Notes under the pieces: model-generated
What the model saw: the letters and a program-made list of their open reading frames with translations, nothing else
What the model was told of the DNA's origin: nothing
Database searches by the model: none
Translations under genes and position numbers: made by a program
DNA from: CF-39 sp035651155
GTDB taxonomy: Bacteria; Chloroflexota; Limnocylindria; P2-11E
NCBI GenBank assembly: GCA_035651155.1
Contig: DASRGG010000031.1
Span: 124,001 to 188,000, forward strand
Length of the DNA stretch: 64,000 nucleotides
Direction: 5' to 3'
In this document: positions 42,271-52,018 of the stretch, one piece after another
Layout: every line of letters begins with the position of its first letter
Position numbering within the stretch: position 1 is the first letter of the stretch

Positions 42271-43644
42271 TCAGCGCGCGCGGCGCTGGTGCGCGACGAA
42301 CTCGAGGAGATCGGCCTTGGTGATGATCGATACCGGCCGCTCGTCGGCGGCCGCGAGGAGGGCGGGCGCGCCCGCGGAGAGCTCGGCGTACAGACGCTCG
42401 ACGTCCTCGTTCGCCTGAACGACCGGGAACGGCGCCTCCATCACGCGCTCGACCTTCTCCTCGACGAGCCCGGGCTCGCGGAACACGCGGTCGAGCATCG
42501 TCTTCTCCTGCACGCTGCCGACGATGTCGCCGATCGTCCGCGCCTCGCCGTCCGCGACGACCGGGATCTGTGAGATCCCGTAGCGCTGCATCGTGTCGAT
42601 CGCCGAGCGCACGGTCTGGCCCTTCGAGACGACGATGAGCCCCGGCGTGCCGGCGCGGTCCTTCACCACGTCGAGCACCGTGGCGTGCACGGGATAGCGC
42701 GCGAGGTAGCCGTTCTGGCGCATCCATTCGTCGTTGTAGATCTTCGAGAGGTACGAGCGGCCCGAGTCCGCGAACAGGACGACGATGACCGCGCTCGCGT
42801 CCAGCTCCTTCGCGACCTCGAGCGCCGCGAACATCGCGGTGCCCGACGAGCCGCCGACGAGGATGCCCTCCTCTCGCGTGAGCCGCCGCGCGGTGAGGAA
42901 GCTGTCGCGGTCGGACACGCGGATCCAGCGGTCCACGAGCGCGGGATCGAAGGTGCCCGGATAGAAGTCCTCGCCGATGCCCTCGACCTTGTAGGGGTGG
43001 ATGTCGCCGGTGTACAGGGAGCCCTCGGGGTCCGCGCCGACGATCTGGACCTTCGCGTTCCGCTCCTTCAGGAACTTCCCCGCTCCGCTCACCGTCCCGC
43101 CCGTGCCGACGCCGACGACGAGGTGCGTGATCTCCCCCTCGGTCTGGTCCCAGATCTCGGGTCCGGTGGTGCGGTAGTGGGACTCGGGATTCATCGCGTT
43201 GTAGTACTGGTTCGGCATGAATCCGTCGGTCTCTTTGGCGATGCGCTCGGCGACCTTGTAGTAGGACTCCGGCGACTCCGGCGGCACGGCGGTCGGGCAC
43301 ACGACGACCTCGGCGCCGAACGCGCGCAGCAGGTCGCGCTTCTCCTGGCTCTGCTTGTCGGCCATCGTGCAGACGAGGCGGTAGCCCTTGATCGCGGCGG
43401 CGATGGCGAGTCCGACGCCGGTGTTGCCGCTCGTCGGCTCGACGATCGTGGCGCCGGGACGCAGCAGACCGCGCCGTTCGGCGTCCTCGATCATGCGCAG
43501 GCCGATGCGGTCCTTCACCGACCCACCGGGGTTCAGGTGCTCCATCTTCGCGACGATCGTCGGGCGCAGCCCGCGACCGATGCGCGAGAGGCGTACGAGC
43601 GGTGTGTTGCCGACGAGAGCGAGGACGTCCGGTGCCGCCTTCAT
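42271..43644 (-). CDS. cystathionine beta-synthase with C-terminal CBS pair
   Basis: Condenses serine and homocysteine to cystathionine. Residues about 5-320 are the PLP domain, with the lysine in NPGGSVKDRIG, EPTSGNTG and the glycine-rich GVGTGGTVSGAG. Residues about 340-457 form two CBS motifs that may sense AdoMet or nucleotides. No N-terminal haem-binding region is present, as usual in bacteria. It lies 20 bases upstream of the cystathionine gamma-family gene on the same strand. Confidence 0.92.
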   Translation of the reverse strand: MKAAPDVLALVGNTPLVRLSRIGRGLRPTIVAKMEHLNPGGSVKDRIGLRMIEDAERRGLLRPGATIVEPTSGNTGVGLAIAAAIKGYRLVCTMADKQSQEKRDLLRAFGAEVVVCPTAVPPESPESYYKVAERIAKETDGFMPNQYYNAMNPESHYRTTGPEIWDQTEGEITHLVVGVGTGGTVSGAGKFLKERNAKVQIVGADPEGSLYTGDIHPYKVEGIGEDFYPGTFDPALVDRWIRVSDRDSFLTARRLTREEGILVGGSSGTAMFAALEVAKELDASAVIVVLFADSGRSYLSKIYNDEWMRQNGYLARYPVHATVLDVVKDRAGTPGLIVVSKGQTVRSAIDTMQRYGISQIPVVADGEARTIGDIVGSVQEKTMLDRVFREPGLVEEKVERVMEAPFPVVQANEDVERLYAELSAGAPALLAAADERPVSIITKADLLEFVAHQRRAR

Positions 43645-43681
43645 CGCTTCGGATGCTAGCCCTCGGCGCTCGCGCGCCTGG

Positions 43682-44167
43682 TCAGCTCGTCCTGCGCTCC
43701 ACCAGGAGATACAGGCCCAGCGCGATGAAGAGCAGGGGCACGAACATCGGCTGGAACCATGGGGGCAGGACGTCGCCGCGCCCGTAGAGCGTGAGCAGCG
43801 CGACGAGCGCGAGCAGGACCGCGGGGACGAGCGGCGCGGGACGGTGCGGCTCGGCGACGAACACGAGGAAGAACCCGATCGCCAGCGCGCCGAGGAAGAT
43901 CGGCGCCGCGAGATCGCCATCGAGGGAGAACCACGAGGGGATGACGAGGCCGAGACCGAAGGTGATGAGGGACGCGGCCGGCACGAGGTAGACGTACTGG
44001 CGCGTGCCGACGAACCACGCGGAGCCGAAGGCGAGGCCCAGCGCGACGAAGAGGTACGCGCTCGCGTTGGGGACGCCGACCGCCTGGAGGAGGAAGGGCG
44101 CTCCGACGGCGACGAGCACGGAGCCTCCGAGGATGCCCCGTCGTCCGCGCGGCCCTCCGGCGTGCAT
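43682..44167 (-). CDS. hypothetical membrane protein
   Basis: The 161-residue protein has five hydrophobic segments separated by short turns, with an R/G-rich N-terminus, and no motif that I recognise. It lies between the cystathionine beta-synthase and threonine synthase genes on the same strand. A role cannot be given. ATG 44167 is the first suitable start. Confidence 0.6.
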   Translation of the reverse strand: MHAGGPRGRRGILGGSVLVAVGAPFLLQAVGVPNASAYLFVALGLAFGSAWFVGTRQYVYLVPAASLITFGLGLVIPSWFSLDGDLAAPIFLGALAIGFFLVFVAEPHRPAPLVPAVLLALVALLTLYGRGDVLPPWFQPMFVPLLFIALGLYLLVERRTS

Positions 44168-44198
44168 GGTCGAACGGCAGTCTAGCGGGCCTGACCAC

Positions 44199-45413
44199 CT
44201 ATGCCGGCAGCTGACCCCCGGCGAGCCGTCCCGGCCCTCGACCCTGGAGCGCCTCCGCGTACTTGAGGCCGCTCCCGGTGTTGAAGACGACGACGCGCTC
44301 GCCGTCGGCGATCCAGCCGTCGCGGCGCAGCCGCGCGACGGCCGCGAGGGCGGCGCCACCCTCGGGGCACACGAGCATCCCTTCGCGCTCGCCCGCGAGG
44401 CGCATCCCCGACGCGATCTCGTCCTCGGTCACGGCCACGGCGGTGCCCCCGCTCTCGCGCAGCGCGCGGAGCACGAGGAAATCGCCGAGCGCCTTCGGCA
44501 CGCGGATGCCGGCGGCGAAGGTCTTCGGGTCCGGCCACGGCCGCGATTCGTCGGCGCCCTCAGCGAACGCCTGCACGATCGGCGCGCAGCCGGTGGCCTG
44601 CGCGGCGACGAAGCGCGTCGCCGCGTCCCGGTGCAAGAAGCCGATCTCCCGCAGCTCGGCGAACGCCTTCCACATGCCGATGAGCCCGACTCCGCCGCCG
44701 GTTGGATACACGACCACGTCGGGGAGCTTCCATCCGAGCTGCTCCGCGAGCTCGAACCCCATCGTCTTCTTGCCTTCGATGCGGTACGGCTCCTTCAGCG
44801 TCGAGGCGTCGTACCAGCCGCGCTCGGCGCACGTCCTCTTCACGACGGCGCCCGCGTCCGCGATCGATCCCGGCACGAGCCAGACGTCCGCGCCGTACGC
44901 GGCGGTCTCGCGCTGGATCACCTGCGGCGTCGTCTCCGGCATCACCACGACGACGCGGATCCCGGCGCGCGCGCCGTACGCGGCCCACGCGGCGCCGGCG
45001 TTCCCCGCCGTGGGCAGCGCGATGACGGAAACCCCGAGCTCCTTCGCGCGCGTGACCCCGACCGCGGCCCCGCGCGCCTTGAAGGTCCCGGTGGGGAGGA
45101 GCCCCTCGTCCTTCACGTCGAGCGCCTCGACGCCGATGGCCGCGCCGAGTGCCGGCGCGTGCAGCAACGGCGTGTTGCTCTCGCCGAGCGTGACGATGTT
45201 CGCGTCGCGCTCCACCGGCAGCAGCTCGCGGTACCGCCACAGCGTCGCGGGACGCATGCGCAGCTCCTCGGCCTCGACGGCGCCGTGCACGCGGCGGAGG
45301 TCGTATCGCACGAGGAGCGGACCGCCGTCGCGCGTGCAGGTCTGCTGGATCGTGTCGAGCTGGAAGTACTCGCGACAGCGCGCGCACTCGAGATGGGTCG
45401 CGAACGACGTCAC
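44199..45413 (-). CDS. thrC: threonine synthase
   Basis: Converts O-phosphohomoserine to threonine with PLP. The 404-residue protein starts with a short cysteine-rich segment (CARCREYFQLD...C) often seen in this branch, then has LGESNTPLLHAP, the PLP lysine in LPTGTFKARGAAVG, and the phosphate-binding TGGGVGLIGMWKAF. Threonine synthases and related PLP lyases share this fold, so a small doubt remains. GTG 45413 overlaps the murA stop (GTGA). Confidence 0.85.
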   Translation of the reverse strand: MTSFATHLECARCREYFQLDTIQQTCTRDGGPLLVRYDLRRVHGAVEAEELRMRPATLWRYRELLPVERDANIVTLGESNTPLLHAPALGAAIGVEALDVKDEGLLPTGTFKARGAAVGVTRAKELGVSVIALPTAGNAGAAWAAYGARAGIRVVVVMPETTPQVIQRETAAYGADVWLVPGSIADAGAVVKRTCAERGWYDASTLKEPYRIEGKKTMGFELAEQLGWKLPDVVVYPTGGGVGLIGMWKAFAELREIGFLHRDAATRFVAAQATGCAPIVQAFAEGADESRPWPDPKTFAAGIRVPKALGDFLVLRALRESGGTAVAVTEDEIASGMRLAGEREGMLVCPEGGAALAAVARLRRDGWIADGERVVVFNTGSGLKYAEALQGRGPGRLAGGQLPA

Positions 45414-46687
45414 GCGGCGCGTTCGATCTTCGCGCCGAGCTTTCGCAGACGCTCGTCGAGCGCCTCGTACCCGCGATCGATCTGATCGATGTTGTTGATG
45501 ACGCTCTTCCCCTTCGCGCACAGCGTCGCGTTCAGCAGGGCCATGCCCGCGCGGATGTCCGGGCTGCGGAGGTCGCTGCCGTAGAGCTGCGACGGGCCGA
45601 CGACGACGACGCGATGCGGATCGCAGAGCACCAGGCGCGCGCCCATGCTCTCGAGCGACCCGACCCAGTACATCCGTCCGGGGAACATCCACTCGTGGAC
45701 GAGGACGGTCCCCTCGGCCTGGGTCGCGAGCGCGATCGCGATGCTGGACAGATCGGATGGGAAGCCGGGCCAGGGCTGCGCCTTGATCGTCGGTATGGCG
45801 CCGCCGAGGTCTTCCTCGATCAGGTAGCGATCCTTCGCCTTCACCACGAGGTCGTCGCCGACGACCTCGGTGTCCACGCCAAGACGCTTGAACACCATGC
45901 GCGTCATTCGAAGGTATTGGGGGACGGCGTTCCTGATCGTCGCTTCGCCCCGCGTCATGGCGATGGCGCCGATGAGCGAACCGACCTCCATGTGATCGCT
46001 CAGGATGGTGTGCTCGATGCTCGTCAGCCGGTCGACCCCGTCGACGGTCAGCATGTTCGTCCCGATCCCCTGGATCCGCGCTCCCATGCGGACGAGCGCG
46101 CGGCAGAGCTGCTGGACGTGGGGCTCGCTCGCGGCGTTGTTCAGGGTGGTCCGCCCCCGCGCGAGGACCGCGGCGAGCAGCGCGTTCTCGGTCGCCGTCA
46201 CGGACGCCTCGTCGAGGGTCACGTCCGTGCCGCGTAGACCGGACGTCGCGAGCGAGTACCCGTCCCGCGCGACGTCGAGCTCCGCGCCGAGTCCCTGCAG
46301 CGCGAGGAAATGCGTGTCGTTGCGCCGGCGTCCGATCACGTCGCCCCCGGGAAGTCCGAGCGTGACCTTCTTCGCGCGCGCCAGCAGCGGACCCGCGAAG
46401 AGGAGTGACGCGCGGATCTCACCGGCGAGCGCGCGCGGGACCTCGGTCGAGCGGATCGCGCCGCTGATGCGCACGGTGCGCGCGTCGAGCTCCTCGACCT
46501 TCGCACCGAGGGCCGCGGCGATCTCGAGCATGCCGCGGACGTCGCGGATGCGCGGCAGGTTGCGGAGCGTCACCGGCTCGTCGGTGAGGAGCGCCGCGGC
46601 GATGAGCGGAAGGGCCTCGTTCTTGTTGCCGGCGGGCGTGATCTCGCCGCGCAGCGGGACGCCGCCCTCGACGATGAATTTCGCCAT
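45410..46687 (-). CDS. murA: UDP-N-acetylglucosamine 1-carboxyvinyltransferase with Asp in place of the catalytic Cys
   Basis: Adds enolpyruvate to UDP-GlcNAc, the first committed step of peptidoglycan synthesis. The 425-residue protein has the GNKN motif with Lys22 and the repeated inside-out barrel domains. At the loop where most MurA have Cys115 (GGC.IG) this one reads LPGGDVIGRRR, Asp116. MurA with Asp at this place is known from mycobacteria and chlamydiae and is insensitive to fosfomycin. The enzyme should be active. It is co-directional with thrC, with a four-base overlap. Confidence 0.93.
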   Translation of the reverse strand: MAKFIVEGGVPLRGEITPAGNKNEALPLIAAALLTDEPVTLRNLPRIRDVRGMLEIAAALGAKVEELDARTVRISGAIRSTEVPRALAGEIRASLLFAGPLLARAKKVTLGLPGGDVIGRRRNDTHFLALQGLGAELDVARDGYSLATSGLRGTDVTLDEASVTATENALLAAVLARGRTTLNNAASEPHVQQLCRALVRMGARIQGIGTNMLTVDGVDRLTSIEHTILSDHMEVGSLIGAIAMTRGEATIRNAVPQYLRMTRMVFKRLGVDTEVVGDDLVVKAKDRYLIEEDLGGAIPTIKAQPWPGFPSDLSSIAIALATQAEGTVLVHEWMFPGRMYWVGSLESMGARLVLCDPHRVVVVGPSQLYGSDLRSPDIRAGMALLNATLCAKGKSVINNIDQIDRGYEALDERLRKLGAKIERAA

Positions 46688-46708
46688 CGGCGGCCTAAGC
46701 CTAGCGGC

Positions 46709-48253
46709 TCAGTACCCGACGGCGACCGAGGGCTTGAGGGCGTCGACGCCGCCGCGAAGGCTGCCGCTCCCCGCGTCCACGAGGATCGCCTGCGGTCGCG
46801 CGAACCAGGCGGACATGAGCGTCTCCTCCTTGACCTTCACGTCGTGCCCGAGCTCGGCCAGCTCCGCGCGCACGCTCTCGGGCACGCGCGAGTCCACCAG
46901 CAGCCCTTCCCCCTCGTCGTGCACGCGCGGGCGGTTGACCGCGTCTTGCGGACCGTCGCCGAAGTCGACGACGTTGACGATGGACTGCGCGACCGCGCTC
47001 ATGATCTTGCGCCCGCCAGGCGCCCCGACCGCGAGGAGCGGCGCTCCGTCGTGCAGCACGAGCGATGGCGCGCCGGCCCGGAGCACGCGCTTGCCGGGCG
47101 CGATGGAATTGGGATGGTCCGGGACCGGATCGAACCACGTCATCGTGTCGAGCAGCACGACGCCGGTGTCCTTCGGGACGAAGCCCGATCCGAACCCCTG
47201 CCCGAGCGTCTGGGTGAGCGACACCATCGTGCGCTCGCCGTCGATCGCGTTCAGGTGCGTCGTGTGGTCCGCGAGGGACGAGAAGCGCCGCAGGAACGCC
47301 GCGCGCAGCGCCTCGGCGACGAGGTGGAGATGGCCGGCGCCGCCCTGCTCGCTCGCACCCACCGGGAAGGCGTCGAGGATCGCGAGCGTCCGCGCGACGG
47401 TCGGCCCGCCCGACAGACCGGGCAGCGTCACGACGCGGTGGCCGCGATACACCGTCGCGAGCGGCTCCTGCTCCGTCGCCCGGTATCCGCGCAGATCGTC
47501 GAGCGAGAGGATCCCGCCGCAGGCGCGGACGCCGTCGACGATCGCCGCGCCGAGCTCCCCTTCGTACAGGACGCGCGGGCCATCGCGCGCGATGGCCTCG
47601 AGCGAGCGCGCGAGCGCGGGCTGCACGAGCTTGTCGGATGGCTCCGTGCCGATGGGCGGACGGAGCGGCGCGCCGGACGCGCGGAAGAAGATGCGCCCGC
47701 CGTCGCCGGCCCGGTGCAGCCGCTCGTGGTACATGGCGAGCGACAGGCTCACGTACCAGTCGACCTCGAAGCCGTCGCGCGCGACGCGGATCGCCGGCTC
47801 CATGACGCGCTCTCGCGGCAGGCGTCCGTAGCGCTCGTGCGCGAGGCAGAGCGCCGCCGGCTGTCCGGGCACGCCGACCGACCGCGGACCCTCGATGTTC
47901 GCGTCGTCCTTCACCGCGGGCCACGCGTACATGCCGGAGCGCGCGCCGCCGCCCACCAGGTCGAACATGTCGGGTCGCGCGGCCTTCGGCGCGCGCGTAC
48001 CGCCTTCGATGCTCGTGAGCGAGCCGTCGGAGCGGCGGATCACGAGCCCGGCGATCCCGCCGATACCGCTCGTGAAGGGCTCGACGACGCCCATGACGAA
48101 CGCGGCCGCCACGGCGGCGTCGACGGCGTTGCCACCGTCGCGCATGACCAGGACGCCGGCTTCCGCCGCGAGGCGATGCTCGGCGGTGACCATACCGTTC
48201 CGCGCGACCGGCTCGGTCTTCGCGTGAAGCCATTCGCTGCGCACCGTGGACAT
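46709..48253 (-). CDS. gamma-glutamyltransferase family protein
   Basis: This 514-residue Ntn-hydrolase precursor begins with the family start MVTAEHRLAAEAGVLVMRDGGNAVDAAVA (about residues 21-49), here with GGNAVDAAVA as the key part. The self-processing site is DHTTHLNAID, the Thr becoming the new N-terminus near residue 350, and GAPGGRKI lies near the glycine pocket. There is no signal peptide, so it is cytoplasmic or exported in an unseen way. It acts on glutathione or other gamma-glutamyl compounds. It is divergent from the HAD gene, 53 bases apart. Confidence 0.88.
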   Translation of the reverse strand: MSTVRSEWLHAKTEPVARNGMVTAEHRLAAEAGVLVMRDGGNAVDAAVAAAFVMGVVEPFTSGIGGIAGLVIRRSDGSLTSIEGGTRAPKAARPDMFDLVGGGARSGMYAWPAVKDDANIEGPRSVGVPGQPAALCLAHERYGRLPRERVMEPAIRVARDGFEVDWYVSLSLAMYHERLHRAGDGGRIFFRASGAPLRPPIGTEPSDKLVQPALARSLEAIARDGPRVLYEGELGAAIVDGVRACGGILSLDDLRGYRATEQEPLATVYRGHRVVTLPGLSGGPTVARTLAILDAFPVGASEQGGAGHLHLVAEALRAAFLRRFSSLADHTTHLNAIDGERTMVSLTQTLGQGFGSGFVPKDTGVVLLDTMTWFDPVPDHPNSIAPGKRVLRAGAPSLVLHDGAPLLAVGAPGGRKIMSAVAQSIVNVVDFGDGPQDAVNRPRVHDEGEGLLVDSRVPESVRAELAELGHDVKVKEETLMSAWFARPQAILVDAGSGSLRGGVDALKPSVAVGY

Positions 48254-48306
48254 GCCCGCGCAGGATAGACAAGCCGGCGACAGGCGCGTTCCGTACCCTG
48301 TTCTCC

Positions 48307-48915
48307 GTGCGCTACCGCGCCGTCGGCTTCGACCTTCTCACCGCGCTGCTCGATACCTGGTCGCTCTGGGCGGACGTCGCCGGCGACCGGCAGACCGGCA
48401 TGCGCTGGCACGGCGCATCGCAGTCCCTGCTCCGCGGTCAGCCGTATCGGCCCTACGCGGACATCACGCGCGAGTCCGCCGCCGCGGTCGGCCTGCCACG
48501 CGAGAAGGCCGACGAGCTCCTCCGGCGGTTCGGCGAGTTCGCGCCGTGGCCGGACGTTCCGCCGGTGCTGGCTCGCCTCCGCGACACGCGGCGCTTCATC
48601 GTCACGAACTGCTCCCGCGAGCTCGGCGAGCGAGCGGCGCGACGCGCCGGGACGTTCGATCTCGTCGTGACCGCCGAAGAGGCCGGCGCGTACAAGCCGG
48701 ATCCGCGCCCGTACCGTCTCGCGCTCGATCGTCTCGGGATCGAGCCGCACGACGTGCTGTTCGTCGCGGGATCCGCCCACGACGTGGGCGGCGCCGCGCG
48801 CGCGGGCATGGACGTGTACTGGGCGAACCGGGGCAACGCGCCGCTCCCGACGGACGCGACCGCGATCCGCGTCGAGCCGGACTTCCGCGGACTGCTCGAC
48901 GCGGCGGGGGCCTGA
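48307..48915 (+). CDS. HAD-superfamily hydrolase (2-haloacid dehalogenase-like)
   Basis: The 202-residue protein has the nucleophile Asp in VGFDLLTALLD, motif II in FIVTNCSRE, the lysine in AYKPDPRPY and the acidic/Ser segment VAGSAHDVGGA. The layout resembles type II haloacid dehalogenases, in which the second Asp of DxD is absent. The real substrate is unknown. GTG 48307 is the start. Its stop is two bases before the apparent beginning of the nuclease frame. Confidence 0.85.
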   Translation: MRYRAVGFDLLTALLDTWSLWADVAGDRQTGMRWHGASQSLLRGQPYRPYADITRESAAAVGLPREKADELLRRFGEFAPWPDVPPVLARLRDTRRFIVTNCSRELGERAARRAGTFDLVVTAEEAGAYKPDPRPYRLALDRLGIEPHDVLFVAGSAHDVGGAARAGMDVYWANRGNAPLPTDATAIRVEPDFRGLLDAAGA

Positions 48916-48916
48916 G

Positions 48917-50737
48917 ATCCCGTTCGGTCAGGACGCCATCGTCCTACGCGACGACGGTCTTCCCGCGGATCCCCACACCGACCTCGAGTGGCTGGAGTGG
49001 GTCGCGGCGGGCGACACGCGCAACTGGTGCCGGAACGACCTGCTCGTCGATTGGCTGGATCTCTACGGGGCCACCCACGACTTCGTCCGCGATCGCGACC
49101 TCGCCGGCTACGACGAGCGGTTCGATCTCGGGCGCTTCCTGACGCAGCAGGGCCGTGCGTTCGAGCGCGCGCTCGTCGCGGACCTCGTCTCTTGCTGGGA
49201 GGTCGTGCGCGTGGCGTCGCGTCCGGACGAGGCGCGGTCGCTCGCCGCGGCCACCGCGACGTGGGAGGCGATGCGCGCGGGGATCCCGATCATCGCCGGC
49301 GCGGTCGTGCGCGACCCGCAGCTGCGCATGTACGGCGTCGTCGACCTGCTCGTACGGAGCGACGTGCTGGCCGAGCTCTGTGTCGAGGCGTTCGCCGGCG
49401 ATCCGCTCGAGCTGCCGGTCATCGGGCTCTCACACGGGCGCCATTACCGGGTCGTCGACGTGAAGTTCCAGACACTCGAGATCCTGAGGAGCGGCGATCT
49501 CACCATGTCCGCCGCCGAGCACGACACGCTCGCGCAGGTCTGGGTCTACAACGAGGCCCTCGGGAGGCTTCAGGGGTACACGCCGCCGGCGGCATACATC
49601 GTGGGCCGCGCGTGGCGGCAGGGCGACGACCGCGGGGATCGCTGCTGGGAGCGCCTCGCGCGCGTCCGACACGACGCGTACCTTCGCGGCCGCGGCATGG
49701 AGCTGCGCGAGCTCGTGCAGCAGTCCGCCGCGTGGGTGCGGCGCGTGCGCACCGAGGGCGCCGAGTGGCGCGTCCTCCCGATCCCCTCGGTGCCCGAGCT
49801 CTGGCCGAACATGAAGGCCGAGGACGTGGGCTGGCACGACGCGAAGTCGAGGATCGCGCGCGAGCTCGCCGAGCTCACCGTCCTGCCGCGCGTAGGGTTG
49901 GACGAGCGCGTCCGCGCGCACGCCGCGGGCATCACGCGCTGGGACGATCCACGACTCAACGCGAGGATCCTCGGCGTGAGCGCGCGTGAGGCGCCGATCG
50001 TCGATGCGGTGCTCGCGGTGAACCGTGATGGCGGACCGCCCGTCCGTCCCGAGCGCCTGCACGACGGCGACTGGCGTATCCCGGCGCCGCTCGAGGCCTA
50101 CGTCGACTTCGAATTCCTGCAGGATCTGGCCGACGACTTCAGCGCGTTCCCGCGAAAGGGCGGGCAGGCGCTCATCTTCCAGATCGGCTGCGGCACCTAC
50201 CGCGCCGCGGAGTGGCGCTTCCGCCAGTTCACGGCCGACGAGCTCACGCTCGACGCGGAGGCCCGCATGATCGACGACTGGCTTTCCTACCTCCGCGAGC
50301 TGTGCGCGGAGGACGCCTGCGAGCTCGGCGCGGCCAGACTCGTGCATTGGTCGCCCGCGGAGCAGACGAACTTCGAGCGCGCGTACGACAACGCGCGGGT
50401 GCGGCATCCCGATCGCGACTGGCCGCGCCTTCCCTGGTACGACCTGCTGCACGACGTGGTACGGGCCGCGCCCGTCGTCGTGCGCGGCGCGTTCTCCTTC
50501 GGGCTCAAGCCGATCGCGCGGGCGATGCGCGCGCAGGGCGCGATCGCGAGCGACTGGGGTGAAGGCCTGGCCGACGGCGCGGGCGCGATGGCCGGGGCCT
50601 GGAGCGCCGCGGTCGAGGCGAAGCGGCGGGGGACCGTGCTCGGTGATACGGAGGCCATGCGCGAGGTCGCCCGGTACAACGAGATCGACTGCCGTGTCAT
50701 GGCCGAGATCCTCGATCACCTGCGCCGCGAGCACTGA
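48917..50737 (+). CDS. RecB-like nuclease (TM0106-type: PD-(D/E)xK plus RNase H-like domain) without a standard start codon
   Basis: The frame is clearly coding from about 48917: WLEWVAAGDTRNWCRNDLLV, FLTQQGRAFERALVADL, then the nuclease core YGVVDLLV and RVVDVKF. The C-terminal half has a DEDD-like exonuclease domain, YVDFEFL, LVHWSPAEQTNF and YNEIDCRVMAEIL. No ATG, GTG or TTG occurs in frame between the upstream stop and GTG 49205, which would remove the conserved N-terminus including the first nuclease Glu. Translation may begin at ATC 48917 or a CTG, perhaps coupled to the HAD gene stop. The role of this family is not established, but DNA processing is likely. Confidence 0.75.
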   Translation: MPFGQDAIVLRDDGLPADPHTDLEWLEWVAAGDTRNWCRNDLLVDWLDLYGATHDFVRDRDLAGYDERFDLGRFLTQQGRAFERALVADLVSCWEVVRVASRPDEARSLAAATATWEAMRAGIPIIAGAVVRDPQLRMYGVVDLLVRSDVLAELCVEAFAGDPLELPVIGLSHGRHYRVVDVKFQTLEILRSGDLTMSAAEHDTLAQVWVYNEALGRLQGYTPPAAYIVGRAWRQGDDRGDRCWERLARVRHDAYLRGRGMELRELVQQSAAWVRRVRTEGAEWRVLPIPSVPELWPNMKAEDVGWHDAKSRIARELAELTVLPRVGLDERVRAHAAGITRWDDPRLNARILGVSAREAPIVDAVLAVNRDGGPPVRPERLHDGDWRIPAPLEAYVDFEFLQDLADDFSAFPRKGGQALIFQIGCGTYRAAEWRFRQFTADELTLDAEARMIDDWLSYLRELCAEDACELGAARLVHWSPAEQTNFERAYDNARVRHPDRDWPRLPWYDLLHDVVRAAPVVVRGAFSFGLKPIARAMRAQGAIASDWGEGLADGAGAMAGAWSAAVEAKRRGTVLGDTEAMREVARYNEIDCRVMAEILDHLRREH

Positions 50738-50815
50738 CCTTCGGCGCCGGCCGGCTCTCGCGTCGGACCTCACGATCACCGTCCCGCAGGGCGTCGCCTA
50801 CCGGATCACGATCCG

Positions 50816-52009
50816 CTAGACGCGGTCGAGAGCGGCATCGAGGTCCGCGACGATATCGTCCGGATCCTCGATGCCGACCGAGAGCCGAAGCGTCCCCGCG
50901 CCGATCCCCAGGCGCGCGCGCTCCTCGGGCGCGACGCGCCGGTGCGACGAGATCGCGGGGTAGAGCACCTCGGTGAAGAGATCGCCGAGCGTCGTCGCGG
51001 ACGCCGCCAGCTCCAGCGCATCGAGGAATCGGAACGCCGCGCGCCCGGTCGCGTCCTTCAGGTCGAACGTGACGACGCCGCCGTACAGGCCGCCGAACTG
51101 GCGCGTGGCGAGCGCGTGCTGCGGGTGCGACTCGAGCCCGGGGTAGTGCACGCGCGCGATCTTCGGGTGGTCGGCGAGGTGGCGCGCGACGCGGAGCGCC
51201 GTCTCGCACTGACGGGGCACCCGCAGCGCGACCGTCCGCATGCCGCGGATGCACAGCCAGGCCTCATGGGGCGGCAGGTACGCACCGTCTAGGATGGTGC
51301 GATCGCGCATCGCCGCGGCGACGTCCGCCCGGCCGGCGACGCTGCCGCCCATGAGGTCGCCGTGTCCGTTCAGGTATTTCGTCAGGGAATGGATCACGAC
51401 GTCCGCACCGAGCTCGAGCGGCCGCACCAGGAGCGGCGTGGCGAAGGTCGCGTCGACCGCCAGGGTCGCGCCGGCGCCGTGCGCCAGACGCGCGAGCGCC
51501 GCGACGTCCGCGACGCGCAGCAGCGGGTTCGCGATCGCCTCGATGTAGAGGAGCGCCGTCGGCGCCTCCGCGAGCGCGCGCTCGACCGCGTCGTGATCCG
51601 TCACGTCGACGAAGGCGATCTTCGCGCCGCGCTCGCGCACCCAGCGCTCGAAGAGCGCGCGCGTGCCGCCGTAGATGTCCTGCTGCGCGACGACGCGGCC
51701 ACCGCTTGCGAGCGCGCACGCGTCCACGTACGCGGCGATCGCGGCCATGCCGGTGGTGAAACACACCGCCGCCTCGGCGCCGTCGAGCGCGGCGAGGGTC
51801 GCTTCGAGCGCGGCGATCGTCGGCGATCCGTAGCGGCCGTACACGTAGCCGGGCCGATCGCCGGCGAAGACCTCGTCCTGCTCCGACGCGGACGCGAAGT
51901 CGAACGCGACGCTCTGGACGAGCGGCGGCGCGACCGGTGTGCCCCCACCCGCGGGCAGCGAACGCGCCGAACGCACGACGCGCGTGCCGGGCCGGAGCTC
52001 CCTCCCCAT
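50816..52009 (-). CDS. second Cys/Met-metabolism PLP enzyme (methionine gamma-lyase/cystathionine gamma-family)
   Basis: This 397-residue paralogue of the enzyme at 41051-42250 has the PLP lysine in HSLTKYLNGHGDLMGG, GMAAIAAYVDA near the cofactor phosphate, and the GTLRLSVGIE end. It is more divergent and has a longer basic N-terminus. It could be a methionine gamma-lyase, O-acetylhomoserine sulfhydrylase or cystathionine enzyme. The small KGG-motif gene lies nine bases upstream on the same strand. The short gap at 50738-50815 has nothing I can name. Confidence 0.88.
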   Translation of the reverse strand: MGRELRPGTRVVRSARSLPAGGGTPVAPPLVQSVAFDFASASEQDEVFAGDRPGYVYGRYGSPTIAALEATLAALDGAEAAVCFTTGMAAIAAYVDACALASGGRVVAQQDIYGGTRALFERWVRERGAKIAFVDVTDHDAVERALAEAPTALLYIEAIANPLLRVADVAALARLAHGAGATLAVDATFATPLLVRPLELGADVVIHSLTKYLNGHGDLMGGSVAGRADVAAAMRDRTILDGAYLPPHEAWLCIRGMRTVALRVPRQCETALRVARHLADHPKIARVHYPGLESHPQHALATRQFGGLYGGVVTFDLKDATGRAAFRFLDALELAASATTLGDLFTEVLYPAISSHRRVAPEERARLGIGAGTLRLSVGIEDPDDIVADLDAALDRV

Positions 52010-52018
52010 CGGCCGAGT

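Noticed and set aside
50738..50815. Short open frame ending in ITVPQGVAYRITIR
   Set aside because: Too short and without a start or ribosome site; may be the random end of a larger shadow frame.
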